In this document: positions 1-10,288 of the stretch, in pieces
Layout: each line of letters opens with the position of its first letter
How positions within the stretch are numbered: the stretch's first letter is position 1
Assembly: GCA_019218315.1 (NCBI GenBank)
Contig: JAHUUI010000001.1
Span: forward strand, 231,722 to 295,721
Source of the DNA: Cardiobacteriaceae bacterium TAE3-ERU3
GTDB lineage: Bacteria > Pseudomonadota > Gammaproteobacteria > Cardiobacteriales > Cardiobacteriaceae
Direction of reading: 5' to 3'
DNA length: 64,000 bases
Notes under the pieces: generated by a model
Told to the model about the DNA's origin: nothing
The model's database searches: none
The model's input: the letters and a program-made list of their open reading frames with translations, nothing else
Program-made: the position numbers and the translations under genes

Positions 1-2460
1 ATCCTCAAAGTTATAACCATTCCACGGCATGAACGCGACGAGCATGTTTTGACCCAATGCCAGTTCACCAAGATCAGTTGAAGGACCATCAGCGAGTACG
101 TCACCACGCGCAACCACATCACCTGGATTAACCAATGGTTTTTGGTTGATACAGGTGTTTTGGTTCGAACGGGTGTACTTGGTCAGGTTGTAAATATCAA
201 CACCCAAACCACCAGCTTGAACTTCGTCATCGTTAACCTTAACCACGATACGCGATGAATCGACTGAATCAATCACACCGCCACGATCTGCGCGAACCAG
301 AACCCCAGAGTCACTGGCAACGGTACGCTCCATACCAGTACCGACCAACGGTTTATCTGCACGCAAGGTTGGCACTGCCTGACGTTGCATGTTCGAACCC
401 ATCAATGCACGGTTCGCATCATCGTGCTCAAGGAACGGGATCAAAGACGCTGCGACAGAAACGATCTGCTTAGGCGAGACGTCCATGTATTGGATACGGT
501 CAGGTGTTGAAAGCGCAAATTCGTTTTCAGCACGGGTTGAAATCAGCTCATCGACAAATTCACCTTTTTCATTCAGGTGTGCGTTTGCCTGTGCAATAAC
601 GTACTTAGATTCATCAATAGCTGACAAATACTCAATCTGATCGGTTACTTTGCCGTCGACAACCTTACGATAAGGGGTTTCGAGGAAACCGTACTCATTG
701 GTCTTGGCATAAACTGCCAAAGAGTTGATCAAACCGATGTTTGGTCCTTCCGGTGTCTCGATTGGGCACAAGCGACCGTAGTGAGTTGGGTGAACGTCTC
801 GAACTTCAAAACCAGCACGCTCACGGGTCAAGCCGCCCGGGCCAAGTGCAGAAATACGACGCTTGTGCGTGACTTCTGACAATGGGTTGTTCTGATCCAT
901 GAACTGCGAGAGCTGTGATGAACCAAAGAATTCTTTAATTGCTGCGGCTACCGGCTTGGCGTTGACCAAATCTTTCGGCGTCCAGCCCTCAGTCTCAGCT
1001 TGGGTCAAGCGCTCTTTGACGCTACGCTCAAGGCGTACCAAACCAATACGGAAGGCATTTTCAGCCATTTCGCCAACGCAACGGATACGGCGGTTACCGA
1101 GGTGGTCAATATCATCGACAGAGCCATCACCATCTTTGATGGCAATCAACGTTTTGATGACCTTGACGATGTCTTCTTTTGACAGCGTACCGCTGCCCTC
1201 TTCACTTGGAATACCCAAGCGACGGTTGAACTTCATGCGTCCAACACGGGACAAATCATAACGTTCTTCATTGAAGAATAGGTTGTCGAACAACAAGTCA
1301 GCTGCATCTTTAGTAGGTGGCTCACCTGGGCGCATCATGCGATAGATTTCAGCACGTGCGGTCAATTCACTGTCTGATTCATCACTGCGCAGGGTGTCAG
1401 CGATATATGCACCACGATCAAGTTCGTTGACGTAAAGCGTCTCGAATGATGTAACGCCAAGCTCGATCATGCGAACAATCAACTCTTCGGTCAATTCGCT
1501 GTTCGCCGCAAGGATCAATTCACCAGTGTCTTTATCAATCAGGTCCTTAGCAAGAATTTTGCCAATCAGGAAAGATTCAGGCACGGTCTGCTTGGTTACT
1601 TTTGCTTCTTCAAGCTTTTTCACGTGACGCGAAGTAATACGCTTACCCGCTTCAACCAAGACTTCTTTGTCAGCAACAATATCAAAAGCTGCAATTTCAC
1701 CGCGGAAATGCGATGGCTCAAATACCATTTCAATTTTACCGCTCTTGCCAATCTTGAATGTTTGCGTATCAAAGAACAGATCGAGAATTTCTTCGCTGTT
1801 GTAACCAAGCGCACGCAACAAAACTGTAACAGGCAACTTACGACGGCGGTCAATACGGCAATGGACCAAATCTTTGGCATCAAATTCGATATCCAGCCAT
1901 GAACCACGGTAAGGAATGACACGTGCATTGAACAACAGCTTGCCTGAGCTGTGGCTGCTGCCCTTGTCATGATCGAAAAAGACGCCTGGTGAACGGTGCA
2001 GCTGAGACACGATAACTCGTTCAGTACCGTTAATCACAAAGGTACCGTTATCAGTCATCAGCGGGATTTCACCCATATATACTGAATCAGATTCGATAAC
2101 TTGCTTGAGCTTTTTCTTGGCTGAGTTCTTATCGTAAATAGCCAAACGCATACGCGCACGCAAAGGAGCTGCAAACGTCACGCCGCGAAGCTGGCATTCA
2201 CGTGCATCAAATTCAGGTTTACCTAAATCATAGCCAACGTATTGCAACTCAACCATGCCATTGTGGCTAACAATCGGAAATATGGAAGAAAATGCTTCCT
2301 GTAAGCCCACTGGTTCGCGGGTCTCAGCGGTTTTATTCTGCTGGAGGAATGCGTGATAAGAGTCCAGCTGCATGGAAAGCAGATAAGGAGTTTCCAAGAC
2401 AGTTGGACGCTTGCTGAAATTCTTGCGAATACGTTTTTTATCGGTAAACGAATAGGTCAT
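1..2460 (-). CDS. rpoB: DNA-directed RNA polymerase subunit beta (5' part, cut by window edge)
   Basis: Beta subunit of RNA polymerase; 820 codons are present from the ATG at 2460 to the window edge. The reading frame is open throughout and begins [15 protein letters not shown]. The rifampicin region (about 830-920) reads as wild-type, with the segments [18 protein letters not shown] and [13 protein letters not shown]. The last residues are the conserved GYNFED segment near the active centre, so the flap and C-terminal clamp regions lie outside the window. It is the distal gene of the rplKAJL-rpoB unit and is separated from rplL by 244 bp containing strong RNA hairpins. rpoC is expected next, beyond the window. 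Confidence 0.98.
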   Translation of the reverse strand, partial: MTYSFTDKKRIRKNFSKRPTVLETPYLLSMQLDSYHAFLQQNKTAETREPVGLQEAFSSIFPIVSHNGMVELQYVGYDLGKPEFDARECQLRGVTFAAPLRARMRLAIYDKNSAKKKLKQVIESDSVYMGEIPLMTDNGTFVINGTERVIVSQLHRSPGVFFDHDKGSSHSSGKLLFNARVIPYRGSWLDIEFDAKDLVHCRIDRRRKLPVTVLLRALGYNSEEILDLFFDTQTFKIGKSGKIEMVFEPSHFRGEIAAFDIVADKEVLVEAGKRITSRHVKKLEEAKVTKQTVPESFLIGKILAKDLIDKDTGELILAANSELTEELIVRMIELGVTSFETLYVNELDRGAYIADTLRSDESDSELTARAEIYRMMRPGEPPTKDAADLLFDNLFFNEERYDLSRVGRMKFNRRLGIPSEEGSGTLSKEDIVKVIKTLIAIKDGDGSVDDIDHLGNRRIRCVGEMAENAFRIGLVRLERSVKERLTQAETEGWTPKDLVNAKPVAAAIKEFFGSSQLSQFMDQNNPLSEVTHKRRISALGPGGLTRERAGFEVRDVHPTHYGRLCPIETPEGPNIGLINSLAVYAKTNEYGFLETPYRKVVDGKVTDQIEYLSAIDESKYVIAQANAHLNEKGEFVDELISTRAENEFALSTPDRIQYMDVSPKQIVSVAASLIPFLEHDDANRALMGSNMQRQAVPTLRADKPLVGTGMERTVASDSGVLVRADRGGVIDSVDSSRIVVKVNDDEVQAGGLGVDIYNLTKYTRSNQNTCINQKPLVNPGDVVARGDVLADGPSTDLGELALGQNMLVAFMPWNGYNFED

Positions 2461-2593
2461 AGTGACAGTAACCTCGAGCGTCAGATTAGCGCTTGCGCGC
2501 AGGATAGCTAAATGGACGGTGGTGTAATATCCATGCCGATAAACACGGCAACATATCAATGGGCATAAATATTACAAAGACGCGAAAAGGGCG

Positions 2594-2681
2594 CCCCGTA
2601 TATCGTTGTCTTGCCAATTCAAAGAATGGAAAGACACGAAACAACGGGGAACCCGTAGTCGCACTAGCAGTTAACTGCTAG
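2594..2681 (-). promoter_or_regulatory. rplL-rpoB intercistronic RNA hairpins
   Basis: The 244-bp gap between rplL and rpoB holds two foldable segments. At 2664-2681 there is an 18-nt perfect palindrome, CTAGCAGTTAACTGCTAG. At 2594-2649 a long hairpin pairs CCCCGT with ACGGGG and TGTCTT with AAGACA around an internal loop. In E. coli the equivalent spacer carries an attenuator and an RNase III processing site that set the beta subunit level relative to L7/L12. The same role is inferred here from position and structure only. Confidence 0.55.
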
Positions 2682-2704
2682 CTGCGAATTCAAATGACCA
2701 AAGA

Positions 2705-3082
2705 TCACTTGAGTTCGGCTTTTGCACCTGCTTCTTCGAGCTGTGCTTTCATCTTGTCGGCTTCTTCCTTCTCAACGCCTTCTTTCAGGGTTGAAGGAGC
2801 GCCGTCAACTGCTGCTTTGGCTTCCTTCAAGCCAAGGCCAGTGATCGCACGAACTGCTTTGATAACAGCTACTTTGTTTGCGCCAGCGTCAGTCAGCACG
2901 AGGTCAAACTCAGTTTGCTCAGCAGCTGCAGCACCAGCATCAGCGCCACCTGCAGGAGCAGCAGCAACAGCTGCAGCAGCAGTAACGCCGAATTTTTCTT
3001 CCATTGCCGAAATCAGGTCGACAACTTCCATCACAGTCATTTCAGAAATGGCATTTAAGATGTCTTCTTTTGCAATAGCCAT
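2705..3082 (-). CDS. rplL: 50S ribosomal protein L7/L12
   Basis: Ribosomal stalk protein that recruits translation factors. The 125-aa product starts [15 protein letters not shown], has the Ala/Gly-rich hinge ([21 protein letters not shown]) and the C-terminal factor-binding domain with [16 protein letters not shown] chose the ATG at 3082 because GGAG lies just upstream and it matches the family N-terminus; an in-frame start four codons earlier is possible but non-standard. It follows rplJ by 52 bp and is presumably co-transcribed with it under L10 leader control. Confidence 0.97.
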   Translation of the reverse strand: MAIAKEDILNAISEMTVMEVVDLISAMEEKFGVTAAAAVAAAPAGGADAGAAAAEQTEFDLVLTDAGANKVAVIKAVRAITGLGLKEAKAAVDGAPSTLKEGVEKEEADKMKAQLEEAGAKAELK

Positions 3083-3134
3083 GTCAATCTCCATAAAAAT
3101 TAATTAGTAAACGGTTAAAAATACCAGACAGCGA

Positions 3135-3671
3135 TTAAGCTGCCTCTTTGCTTTGACGAACCGCATCAACTGTACGAACCAGTTTACCTGGAACTTCGTT
3201 GAGGGTACGCGCGAACTTGTCAAGCGGCGCACGCATGCAAGACATAAGCAACGCAATTGCTTCGTCCTTGGTCGGCAGTTTGGCCAGACGATCTAGCTCA
3301 CTACCTGGCATAACTTCACCAGAGACGCTCAAGAACTTGACAATACCTTTGTCAATCTTGTCGTTCTCTTTAAAGAAGTCACGCCACAAACGTGCAGCTG
3401 AACCTGGATCTTCTTGCGAAAATGCCAGAACCAACGGGCCTACGAGCTGGTCGGCAACATTGTCGAACTCAGTCTCAGCCAATGCACGCTTGGCCAGGGT
3501 ATTTTTAACCACACGCAGATATACACCGCCTTCACGAGCACGAGCATGCAGGTCGGTCATCTGTGCCACGGTCAAACCGTGGTATTCAGTGGCAACCAAA
3601 GCATACGCGCTAGAAGCCACTTGATTGACTTCTTCAACGACGGCTTTTTTGCTGGTCAAATTTTGTCCCAT
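3135..3671 (-). CDS. rplJ: 50S ribosomal protein L10
   Basis: L10 anchors the L7/L12 dimers to 23S rRNA at the base of the stalk. The 178-aa protein has the family N-terminus with VATEYHGLTVAQMTDLHARAR (split at the usual RNA-binding region) followed by VVKNTLAKRAL. The C-terminal helix is the L7/L12 docking segment. The L10-L7/L12 complex normally represses its own mRNA by binding the leader just upstream, and a recognisable leader is present here. Confidence 0.97.
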   Translation of the reverse strand: MGQNLTSKKAVVEEVNQVASSAYALVATEYHGLTVAQMTDLHARAREGGVYLRVVKNTLAKRALAETEFDNVADQLVGPLVLAFSQEDPGSAARLWRDFFKENDKIDKGIVKFLSVSGEVMPGSELDRLAKLPTKDEAIALLMSCMRAPLDKFARTLNEVPGKLVRTVDAVRQSKEAA

Positions 3672-3870
3672 TCCACACTCCTTAAGTGAGATCGGGTTAC
3701 CCTAATCTACTACCATGAGGTAGTAGCCCTTGGTATAGCCATGTTTCAGATAACTGAAGCTGACCTACCATCTATGCAGGAAATTAAGCGTCATCCTAAG
3801 AATTAGCACCTGCAGTCTTTGACGATAGCTGCGGCTGCAGCCATCCAAAGATCATTTGCACCGGCTATCC
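3672..3870 (-). ncRNA. L10 leader (ribosomal protein autoregulatory RNA)
   Basis: The gap between rplA and rplJ contains, on the minus strand, the hallmark L10-leader pairing TGCAGG (3809-3814) with CCTGCA (3775-3780) followed by TAGATGGTAG, as in enterobacterial L10 leaders. Nearer the gene, CTACTACC-loop-GGTAGTAG (3707-3726) forms a perfect 8-bp hairpin. Binding of the L10-(L7/L12)4 complex to this structure normally represses rplJL translation. Exact boundaries are approximate. Confidence 0.85.
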
Positions 3871-3901
3871 CATGGGACATCCGGTGACTTAAATTCTTCT
3901 A

Positions 3902-4594
3902 TTATGCGAGCTCTGAAACATCAATCGCGATACCCGGACCCATAGTAGATGACAGGAACGCTTTCTTCAGATAGATGCCTTTTGCAGCAGCTGGACGCAG
4001 TTTGTTGATTTCAGCAACCAAAGCTTTGAGGTTTTCTTCAAGCTTGGCTTCTTCGAAGTCAACTTTTCCTATGATAGAGTGAACTACGCCACCTTTATCA
4101 GCACGGAAACGAACCTGACCCGCTTTAGCATTATTCACTGCAGTGGCGATATCAGCAGTGACAGTACCAACTTTAGGGTTAGGCATTAAGCCACGAGGAC
4201 CAAGGATCTGACCCAACTGACCAACAACACGCATAGCTGCTGGCTCTGCAATAACTACATCAAAGTCGCTACGGCCACCCTTGATTTCTTCTGCAAGGTC
4301 ATCCATGCCAACAACATCTGCACCGGCTGCTTTTGCTGCTTCAGCATTATCGCCTTGAGCAAATACTGCAACACGGACAGTCTTACCAGTACCATTTGGC
4401 AGTACAGCTGCACCGCGAACGACCTGGTCTGATTTGCGTGGATCAATACCTAGGTTGATACTGACATCTACTGACTCTACAAATTTAACTGAAGAAACTT
4501 CTTTCAGTAACTGCAGCGCTTCTGAGATGCTGTAAACTTTGCCTGCTTCAATTTTTTCACGATAGGCTTTAACGCGCTTACTGAGTTTTGCCAT
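3902..4594 (-). CDS. rplA: 50S ribosomal protein L1
   Basis: L1 forms the mobile stalk at the E-site and is a translational repressor of its own rplKA mRNA. The 230-aa product has the family blocks [44 protein letters not shown] and the C-terminal [10 protein letters not shown]. Length is standard (about 230 aa). It starts 4 bp after rplK, consistent with translational coupling. Confidence 0.98.
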   Translation of the reverse strand: MAKLSKRVKAYREKIEAGKVYSISEALQLLKEVSSVKFVESVDVSINLGIDPRKSDQVVRGAAVLPNGTGKTVRVAVFAQGDNAEAAKAAGADVVGMDDLAEEIKGGRSDFDVVIAEPAAMRVVGQLGQILGPRGLMPNPKVGTVTADIATAVNNAKAGQVRFRADKGGVVHSIIGKVDFEEAKLEENLKALVAEINKLRPAAAKGIYLKKAFLSSTMGPGIAIDVSELA

Positions 4595-4598
4595 GCTA

Positions 4599-5027
4599 TT
4601 AACCCTCTACCTTGATGCCCATTGAACGTGCAGTACCAGAAATAGTCGCGACACCTGCTTCTATATCAGCAGCTGTCATGTCTGGCTTTTTCAGCTCAAC
4701 AATTTCTTCGATCTGAGCACGGGTAACCGTACCAACTTTCTCAGTGTTTGGACGACCACTACCAGACTTGATGCCCGCTGCTTTTTTGAGCAGGAATGAT
4801 GCTGGTGGGGTTTTGGTGATGAACGTAAAGCTACGGTCACTGAACACAGTAATGACAACAGGAATTGGCATACCTGCTTCCATTTTTTGTGTTTCTGCGT
4901 TAAACGCCTTACAAAATTCCATGATATTGACACCGTGCTGACCCAGTGCAGGACCTACTGGAGGACTTGGGTTAGCTTTGCCAGCTGGAATTTGCAGCTT
5001 GATATAGCCAGTAATTTTCTTAGCCAT
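4599..5027 (-). CDS. rplK: 50S ribosomal protein L11
   Basis: L11 binds the GTPase-associated centre of 23S rRNA and is needed for RelA activation. The 142-aa protein carries the N-terminal domain [22 protein letters not shown] (split motif) with the proline-rich switch, and a C-terminal RNA-binding domain ending [12 protein letters not shown]. An AGGAG ribosome-binding site precedes the ATG at 5027. First gene of the rplKA pair, 91 bp after nusG. Confidence 0.98.
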   Translation of the reverse strand: MAKKITGYIKLQIPAGKANPSPPVGPALGQHGVNIMEFCKAFNAETQKMEAGMPIPVVITVFSDRSFTFITKTPPASFLLKKAAGIKSGSGRPNTEKVGTVTRAQIEEIVELKKPDMTAADIEAGVATISGTARSMGIKVEG

Positions 5028-5035
5028 TTTTTGCT

Positions 5036-5072
5036 CCTATGTGGGTAATCTCGCCTTTCGGCTCCCCGTTAA
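5036..5072 (-). promoter_or_regulatory. possible L1-binding site in the rplK leader
   Basis: Just upstream of rplK the minus-strand RNA reads GGGGAGCCGAAAGGCGAG followed by ATTACCCAC and the ribosome-binding site. A GCCGAAAGGC hairpin flanked by GGGGAG resembles the L1 operator found in the L11 leader of other gammaproteobacteria. The call rests on position and partial motif similarity only. Confidence 0.4.
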
Positions 5073-5118
5073 AATACCATCACCGGCTTTAATTCTAAGA
5101 ACCAAGCCAGAGACTCGA

Positions 5119-5655
5119 TTAAATATCTTTTTCTACCTGATGAAACTCAAGATCAACAGGTGTTGGTCGACCAAAGATCAATACACTGACCTTCAAACGA
5201 CTCTTTTCATAATGCACTTCTTCAACTGTACCAATGAACTCAGCAAACGGACCTTCTGTAATACGGACCTCTTCACCAACTTCAAACAGAGTTTTCGGAC
5301 GAGGCTTCTCGACACCTTCTTCAATCCGACGCATAATCGCATCAACTTCATGCTGAGCAATTGGTGCAGGTTTTTCAGCAGTACCGCCAACAAAACCTGA
5401 AACTTTTGGAATACTGCGCACAACGTGCCAGGTTGTTTCGTTCATTTCCATTTCAACCAAAACATAACCCGGGAAAAATTTGCGCTGAGAACTGCGCTTC
5501 TTGCCATCTTTCATTTCGACGACTTCTTCCGAAGGCACCAAAATATCCCCAAAATAGTCTTGCAGCTCATCGCGCTCAATACGTTCAATCAAAGCACGCT
5601 TCACTTGGTGCTCAAATTGCGAATACGCCTGCAATACATACCATGCTTTAGCCAT
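5119..5655 (-). CDS. nusG: transcription termination/antitermination factor NusG
   Basis: NusG binds the beta' clamp of RNA polymerase and links transcription to Rho or ribosomes. The 178-aa product has the NGN domain ([46 protein letters not shown]) and the C-terminal KOW domain ([20 protein letters not shown]). Length is typical. Its ATG overlaps the secE stop by one base (TAATG), giving the conserved secE-nusG coupling. Confidence 0.98.
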   Translation of the reverse strand: MAKAWYVLQAYSQFEHQVKRALIERIERDELQDYFGDILVPSEEVVEMKDGKKRSSQRKFFPGYVLVEMEMNETTWHVVRSIPKVSGFVGGTAEKPAPIAQHEVDAIMRRIEEGVEKPRPKTLFEVGEEVRITEGPFAEFIGTVEEVHYEKSRLKVSVLIFGRPTPVDLEFHQVEKDI

Positions 5656-6029
5656 TACATAATCCCGCGAATGATGAGTGCCAACAGCCAGTCAATAATG
5701 CTGAGAAATATTGCAAAGACTGCAACAATAGCAAGCACCATCAAAGTCGTCTTAACCGCTTCATCTTTGCTCGGCCAATGCACTTTGCGTAATTCCACGC
5801 GTGCGCCTTTAAACAAAGAAACAAACTTCTCGCGATACCCAGTAAGCGATAGCGAACCGATAGAGAGCAGCAAGGCTACAATGACCACACCGAAGCGGAC
5901 ATACCAAGCTGATCCTGCGAGGAAGATAGAATCAATCAGATAGAAGCCACCCAAAAAGAAAATCACAGCCAGTGCCGTGAATACTCCATCTAGTGGTTTT
6001 TTCTTGACTTGTACAGGTGTTTGCTGCAT
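5655..6029 (-). CDS. secE: preprotein translocase subunit SecE
   Basis: Essential membrane subunit that clamps the SecY channel. The ORF could be extended upstream, but that extension is only the translation of the adjacent tRNA-Trp. The ATG at 6029 ([15 protein letters not shown]) is therefore used, giving 124 aa, typical of the three-helix gammaproteobacterial SecE. The conserved C-terminal segment [19 protein letters not shown] precedes the last membrane helix. It lies between tRNA-Trp and nusG, a conserved arrangement. Confidence 0.96.
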   Translation of the reverse strand: MQQTPVQVKKKPLDGVFTALAVIFFLGGFYLIDSIFLAGSAWYVRFGVVIVALLLSIGSLSLTGYREKFVSLFKGARVELRKVHWPSKDEAVKTTLMVLAIVAVFAIFLSIIDWLLALIIRGIM

Positions 6030-6044
6030 GGGACTCTCTAAAAA

Positions 6045-6120
6045 TGGCAGGCGAGGAGGGACTCGAACCCCCAACCGACGGTTTTGGAAACCGCAACTCT
6101 GCCAATTGAGCTACTCGCCT
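6045..6120 (-). tRNA. tRNA-Trp (CCA anticodon)
   Basis: 76-nt cloverleaf with acceptor AGGCGAG/CTCGCCT, anticodon loop TTCCAAA (anticodon CCA), a GGTTCGAGTCC T-arm and an encoded 3' CCA (plus-strand tgg at 6045-6047). It lies between tuf and secE, as in many gammaproteobacteria. Confidence 0.97.
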
Positions 6121-6162
6121 GTGAAACCGTGCCTAAACTAATCTAGGCAATGAGGGCGGCAG

Positions 6163-6190
6163 ATTATACCACCACCCTATTAGATTGCAA
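6163..6190 (-). promoter_or_regulatory. sigma-70 promoter for tRNA-Trp-secE-nusG
   Basis: On the minus strand: TTGCAA (6185-6190), 16 bp, TATAAT (6163-6168), then a GC-rich discriminator (CTGCCGCCC), directly upstream of tRNA-Trp. A GC-rich discriminator is typical of stable-RNA promoters under stringent control. Confidence 0.7.
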
Positions 6191-6218
6191 CCTGAAGAAT
6201 CAGATTTTTTGTATTTAA

Positions 6219-7409
6219 TTACTCAATGATGCTGGCAACAACGCCGGCACCAACTGTACGGCCACCTTCACGGATCGCGAAACGCAGACCTTCGTCCATC
6301 GCGATTGGGTGAATCAGCTCAACAACTAACTTGACGTTGTCGCCAGGCATAACCATTTCAACACCTTCTGGAAGGATACATTCGCCAGTTACGTCCGTAG
6401 TACGGAAGTAGAACTGTGGACGGTAGCCTTTGAAGAATGGAGTGTGACGACCGCCTTCATCTTTAGACAGTACGTATACTTCTGCTTCAAACTTGGTGTG
6501 TGGTGTGATTGAACCAGGCTTGGCCAATACTTGACCACGCTCTACGTCTTCACGCTTGGTACCACGCAGCAATACACCGACGTTGTCACCAGCTTGACCT
6601 TGGTCGAGCAGCTTGCGGAACATTTCAACACCAGTACAGGTAGTCTTGGTGGTTGGACGGATACCGACGATTTCGATTTCTTCACCAACTTTAACAACAC
6701 CACGCTCAATACGACCAGTTACTACAGTACCACGGCCAGAGATTGAAAATACGTCTTCGATTGGCATCAGGAATGGGCGGTCAATGTCACGCTCAGGCTC
6801 TGGAATGTAAGAATCCAGTGCTTCTACGAGCTTGATGATTGATGGTACGCCGATGTCTGATTCGTCGCCTTCAAGTGCTTTCAGTGCAGAACCAGTGATG
6901 ATTGGTGTGTCGTCACCTGGGAAGTCATATTCTGACAGCAGGTCACGTACTTCCATTTCTACCAGCTCGAGCAGTTCTTCGTCGTCAACCATGTCTGCTT
7001 TGTTCAGGTATACAACGATGTTAGGTACACCAACCTGACGAGACAGAAGGATGTGCTCACGAGTCTGTGGCATTGGGCCATCAGCTGCTGAACATACGAG
7101 GATCGCGCCGTCCATCTGTGCAGCACCGGTGATCATGTTCTTAACATAGTCAGCGTGTCCCGGGCAGTCTACGTGTGCGTAGTGACGGTTTTCTGATTCG
7201 TATTCTACGTGGGCAGTTGAGATGGTGATACCACGTGCACGCTCTTCTGGTGCGCCGTCAATCTGATCATACGCTGAGAACGAACCACCAAAACGATCTG
7301 CGCCAACCTTAGTCAGGGCCGCAGTCAGTGTAGTTTTACCATGGTCAACGTGACCAATTGTGCCCACGTTTACGTGTGGCTTGTTACGGGTAAATTTTTC
7401 CTTAGACAT
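6219..7409 (-). CDS. tuf: elongation factor Tu
   Basis: GTPase that delivers aminoacyl-tRNA to the ribosome. The product is 396 aa from the ATG at 7409 ([19 protein letters not shown]); upstream codons in frame belong to the tRNA-Thr region. G motifs are GHVDHGKT (G1), RGIT (G2), DCPGH (G3) and NKAD (G4), and all three EF-Tu domains are present, ending [11 protein letters not shown]. It is the tufB-type copy, preceded by tRNA-Tyr, tRNA-Gly and tRNA-Thr in one transcription unit. EF-Tu genes are often duplicated; only one copy is in this window. Confidence 0.99.
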   Translation of the reverse strand: MSKEKFTRNKPHVNVGTIGHVDHGKTTLTAALTKVGADRFGGSFSAYDQIDGAPEERARGITISTAHVEYESENRHYAHVDCPGHADYVKNMITGAAQMDGAILVCSAADGPMPQTREHILLSRQVGVPNIVVYLNKADMVDDEELLELVEMEVRDLLSEYDFPGDDTPIITGSALKALEGDESDIGVPSIIKLVEALDSYIPEPERDIDRPFLMPIEDVFSISGRGTVVTGRIERGVVKVGEEIEIVGIRPTTKTTCTGVEMFRKLLDQGQAGDNVGVLLRGTKREDVERGQVLAKPGSITPHTKFEAEVYVLSKDEGGRHTPFFKGYRPQFYFRTTDVTGECILPEGVEMVMPGDNVKLVVELIHPIAMDEGLRFAIREGGRTVGAGVVASIIE

Positions 7410-7457
7410 CGTCTCCACCCAATCGTGAATTAATAAAGTTAGTATTGAAATAAAAGC

Positions 7458-7533
<76 letters not shown>

Positions 7534-7545
7534 TGGATCAAAATT

Positions 7546-7619
<74 letters not shown>

Positions 7620-7637
7620 AAGTGTTCAATTATCAAA

Positions 7638-7722
7638 TGGTGGAGGGGGTAGGATTCGAACCTACGAAGGCTGAGCCGGCAGATTTACAGTCTGCTCCCG
7701 TTGACCGCTTGGGTACCCCTCC
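7638..7722 (-). tRNA. tRNA-Tyr (GTA anticodon)
   Basis: 85-nt class II tRNA with a long variable arm, acceptor GGAGGGG/CCCCTCC, anticodon loop CTGTAAA (GTA) and encoded CCA. First gene of the tRNA-tufB transcription unit. Confidence 0.96.
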
Positions 7723-7736
7723 GTTTGAGAGGCGGC

Positions 7737-7764
7737 ATATTACCAGCCACAGAAACTTTGTCAA
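7737..7764 (-). promoter_or_regulatory. promoter of the tRNA-tufB operon
   Basis: Minus strand: a perfect TTGACA (7759-7764), 16-bp spacer, TATTAC-flanked TAATAT (7737-7742), then GCCGCCTC immediately before tRNA-Tyr. Strong consensus plus a GC-rich discriminator fits a growth-rate and ppGpp controlled promoter. The remaining part of this gap (7765-8006) is AT-rich and I see nothing else in it. Confidence 0.8.
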
Positions 7765-8006
7765 ACTTTTTTGACTCAAAAAAAGCAGCCTTTAACTTTT
7801 ACCACACCGATTCTTGAGACAACGATTTGAAAGAAAAAATAAATATATCGGATACAACCCCAAGAAATTTATTTTCACTTAACGGTTATTTTTAGCAAAG
7901 TGCATCAACCAAGTAGTATGCTTCAACTTAATCAAGCGCCCACAAACTGCAACAAGTAGCGTTACTCACTTTAACGGTAGGCTACAAGTTACGAGCGCAA
8001 CACTGA

Positions 8007-8813
8007 TTAACTGACCGAAACCTGTGCAGCAACCGCCCAACGCTCTAAATCGAATGCCACCAAAGAACCACCCCATGCAGCACCGGCATCAATACAGGCA
8101 AATTGCTTACCGACCCGTAAACCGAGGCTCGCCCAGTGACCGAACACCAACTTATAAGGCAAATTACTTGCTACATCGTACCAAGGAGTTAATACTGCTG
8201 GCGCATCCTCTGGTGGCATTTTTGCCGTCAATTCCAAGCACTGCTTCCGGTCAAGATAACGCATCCTGCAGAAGGCATTTACTGCAAAACGTGCTCTATC
8301 TATCTTCTTGCCTTTTAGTGCTTCTTCATAGCAACGTGGTTCATCATCGTAAACTTTGCGCAGAAAGCGACGACAATCACTACCGCGCAACTCGCTACAA
8401 ATCTGCTCATTTGCAGCAACCGCATCTGCAACGGTCCAGCGCGGATACCATCCTGCGTGTACCATCACCACTCCGAGTTGCTCATCTAGCTGCATCATCG
8501 GCGTATTGCGCAAGTATTCGATCAATTCCTCACCATCACTTGCAGTCAGTATTGCTTGAGTACTTTTCTTGATTTTGATGTCTTTAAATGCCTGTGCTTG
8601 TACCAGCATCGAGAAGTCGTGATTACCCAACACGACTTTTGCTCGCGCCCCCAAATCACGCACTAAACGCAACACACCCAAAGAGTCAGGCCCGCGATTA
8701 ACCAAATCTCCGACGAACCATAGCTGATCATCATTTCCGTACTTAACAGCATCGAGTAAGCGACAAAGTGCATCGTATTGCCCATGAACATCGCCAATTG
8801 CATAAACAGCCAT
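8007..8813 (-). CDS. apaH: bis(5'-nucleosyl)-tetraphosphatase, symmetrical
   Basis: Cytosolic metallophosphatase that hydrolyses Ap4A to two ADP, and removes Np4 RNA caps in E. coli. The 268-aa protein shows the calcineurin-like metal motifs in order: GDVHGQ (residues 7-12), GDLVNRGPDS and GNHDFSML. The C-terminal LVFGHWASLGL supplies the last His. Length is typical. It stands alone, divergent from waaA, with no partner such as ksgA or apaG in the window. Confidence 0.95.
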   Translation of the reverse strand: MAVYAIGDVHGQYDALCRLLDAVKYGNDDQLWFVGDLVNRGPDSLGVLRLVRDLGARAKVVLGNHDFSMLVQAQAFKDIKIKKSTQAILTASDGEELIEYLRNTPMMQLDEQLGVVMVHAGWYPRWTVADAVAANEQICSELRGSDCRRFLRKVYDDEPRCYEEALKGKKIDRARFAVNAFCRMRYLDRKQCLELTAKMPPEDAPAVLTPWYDVASNLPYKLVFGHWASLGLRVGKQFACIDAGAAWGGSLVAFDLERWAVAAQVSVS

Positions 8814-8912
8814 AGTCCTCCTCTCTCTTTATCGTCATTCCTAACGATTATTCGTTACACAATTCCTACAAACAACATGCACCGTATAGACCCATAGCAT
8901 GTTGCGAATGCG

Positions 8913-8918
8913 TATAAT
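8913..8918 (+). promoter_or_regulatory. probable -10 box for waaA
   Basis: TATAAT lies 39 bp before the preferred waaA ATG. No convincing -35 box is seen at the expected distance. A transcript starting about 7 bp downstream would exclude the earlier in-frame start at 8924, which helps to choose the later start. Confidence 0.4.
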
Positions 8919-8956
8919 GCTTAATGTCGTCACATCATAACAAAGTCCATTCACCC

Positions 8957-10222
8957 ATGCGCAAGCTCTATACCCTGCTCATATATTTAATTCTGCCTTT
9001 CGCAACATTACGCCTACTATGGAAATCACGACAAAATCCGGCCTACCGGAAACGCATCGGCGAACGCTTTGCCTTTACACTACCGCAAGGTCAACGTGCC
9101 CCACTACTGGTCCATACTGTATCTGTCGGTGAGTTTCTCAGCATCAAACCGTTGCTTGAAGCGTTACTCGATAGCGATCCCAATCTACATTTGTGGATCA
9201 CGACCATGACACCGACCGGATCCGATCAGGTTATTGCATTCCAAGGGATGCACTCTACGCGTATAACACACAGCTATATGCCATACGACACTCCCGCGAT
9301 CATCCGTCGCTTCCTTCGCCATGTCCGCCCACAAGCTACTATTTTGATGGAAACAGAACTATGGCCCAACCTGATCACTTCGGCCTCCAAGTACGGCACG
9401 GTAATGCTGATCAATGCGCGACTGTCAGCCCGTTCACTCAGAGGCTATGCTCGCTTCGCAAAGCCCTTCCTAAAAGAGGCGCTTACCCATTTATACGCAA
9501 ACGCACAAACTGAAGATGACGCTCGACGCCTACGTCACCTCGGCATTCCTGCTGACCAAATCAGCGTAACGCCAAGCATCAAATACCAACAAACCACACG
9601 CGCAACTGATTATCTCATCAAGTTAAAAACACACCCAAAACGGGAAACAATGTGGCTCGCAGCCAGTACGCATAACGATGAGGAATCACACATTCTGGCC
9701 GCACATCGGCAAATCACCACAACCCAACCAGACCATTATCTGATTATTGCACCACGCCACCCGGAGCGCCGTGAACAAATCTCAGACCTCATCCAACATT
9801 TTGGCTTTACCCCTCGCCTGCGCAGTAATGAAGAATGGTTCCGCAACGCGAATGATGTTGTATTACTAGACACTCTTGGAGAACTGGCAGACTTCTATCA
9901 TTTAGCCAATACCGCATTTATTGGCGGAAGCCTGATTGAGCATGGCGGGCATAACCCTCTTGAAGCAGTACATGCAGGATGCAGCGTTTGCTTTGGGCCA
10001 TCCATGTACAATTTCACAGAAATAAGCGCCACGCTTCTCAAGGAGCCTTTTGCCAAGCAGGTCAGCAATACCCAGTCGCTACCAAGCACCATCCAAAACC
10101 TGATGGCGACGCACTCAGCGCTGCAGGAATCTATAGCTGCATTTAACCACCATCATCAAAGCATCATTGATGCGCACTACGACTTCATAAAAACACACAT
10201 ACAGCGCCCTAAGACAAAGTAA
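8957..10222 (+). CDS. waaA: 3-deoxy-D-manno-octulosonic acid transferase
   Basis: Inner-membrane GT30 enzyme that adds Kdo residues to lipid IVA in lipopolysaccharide synthesis. The 421-aa product from the ATG at 8957 begins MRKLYTLLIYLILPF, a membrane anchor typical of the family. It continues with the acceptor domain (VHTVSVGEFLSIKPLL; METELWPNLI) and a donor domain with GGSLIEHGGHNPLEAVHAG. An upstream in-frame ATG at 8924 adds 11 residues but coincides with the expected transcription start. Neither start has a strong ribosome-binding site. Divergent from apaH. Confidence 0.93.
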   Translation: MRKLYTLLIYLILPFATLRLLWKSRQNPAYRKRIGERFAFTLPQGQRAPLLVHTVSVGEFLSIKPLLEALLDSDPNLHLWITTMTPTGSDQVIAFQGMHSTRITHSYMPYDTPAIIRRFLRHVRPQATILMETELWPNLITSASKYGTVMLINARLSARSLRGYARFAKPFLKEALTHLYANAQTEDDARRLRHLGIPADQISVTPSIKYQQTTRATDYLIKLKTHPKRETMWLAASTHNDEESHILAAHRQITTTQPDHYLIIAPRHPERREQISDLIQHFGFTPRLRSNEEWFRNANDVVLLDTLGELADFYHLANTAFIGGSLIEHGGHNPLEAVHAGCSVCFGPSMYNFTEISATLLKEPFAKQVSNTQSLPSTIQNLMATHSALQESIAAFNHHHQSIIDAHYDFIKTHIQRPKTK

Positions 10223-10288
10223 CCACAGATTTCAATGCTTGGTATATAATCCGCGCTGTTTTTTGCAATAAACCGGAATACAATCAAT

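Noticed and set aside
7995-8016. Sequence AACACTGATTAAC at the apaH stop resembling the end of the MITE-like element
   Set aside because: Only about a dozen bases match, they include the apaH stop region, and no partner inverted repeat or hairpin units are present.
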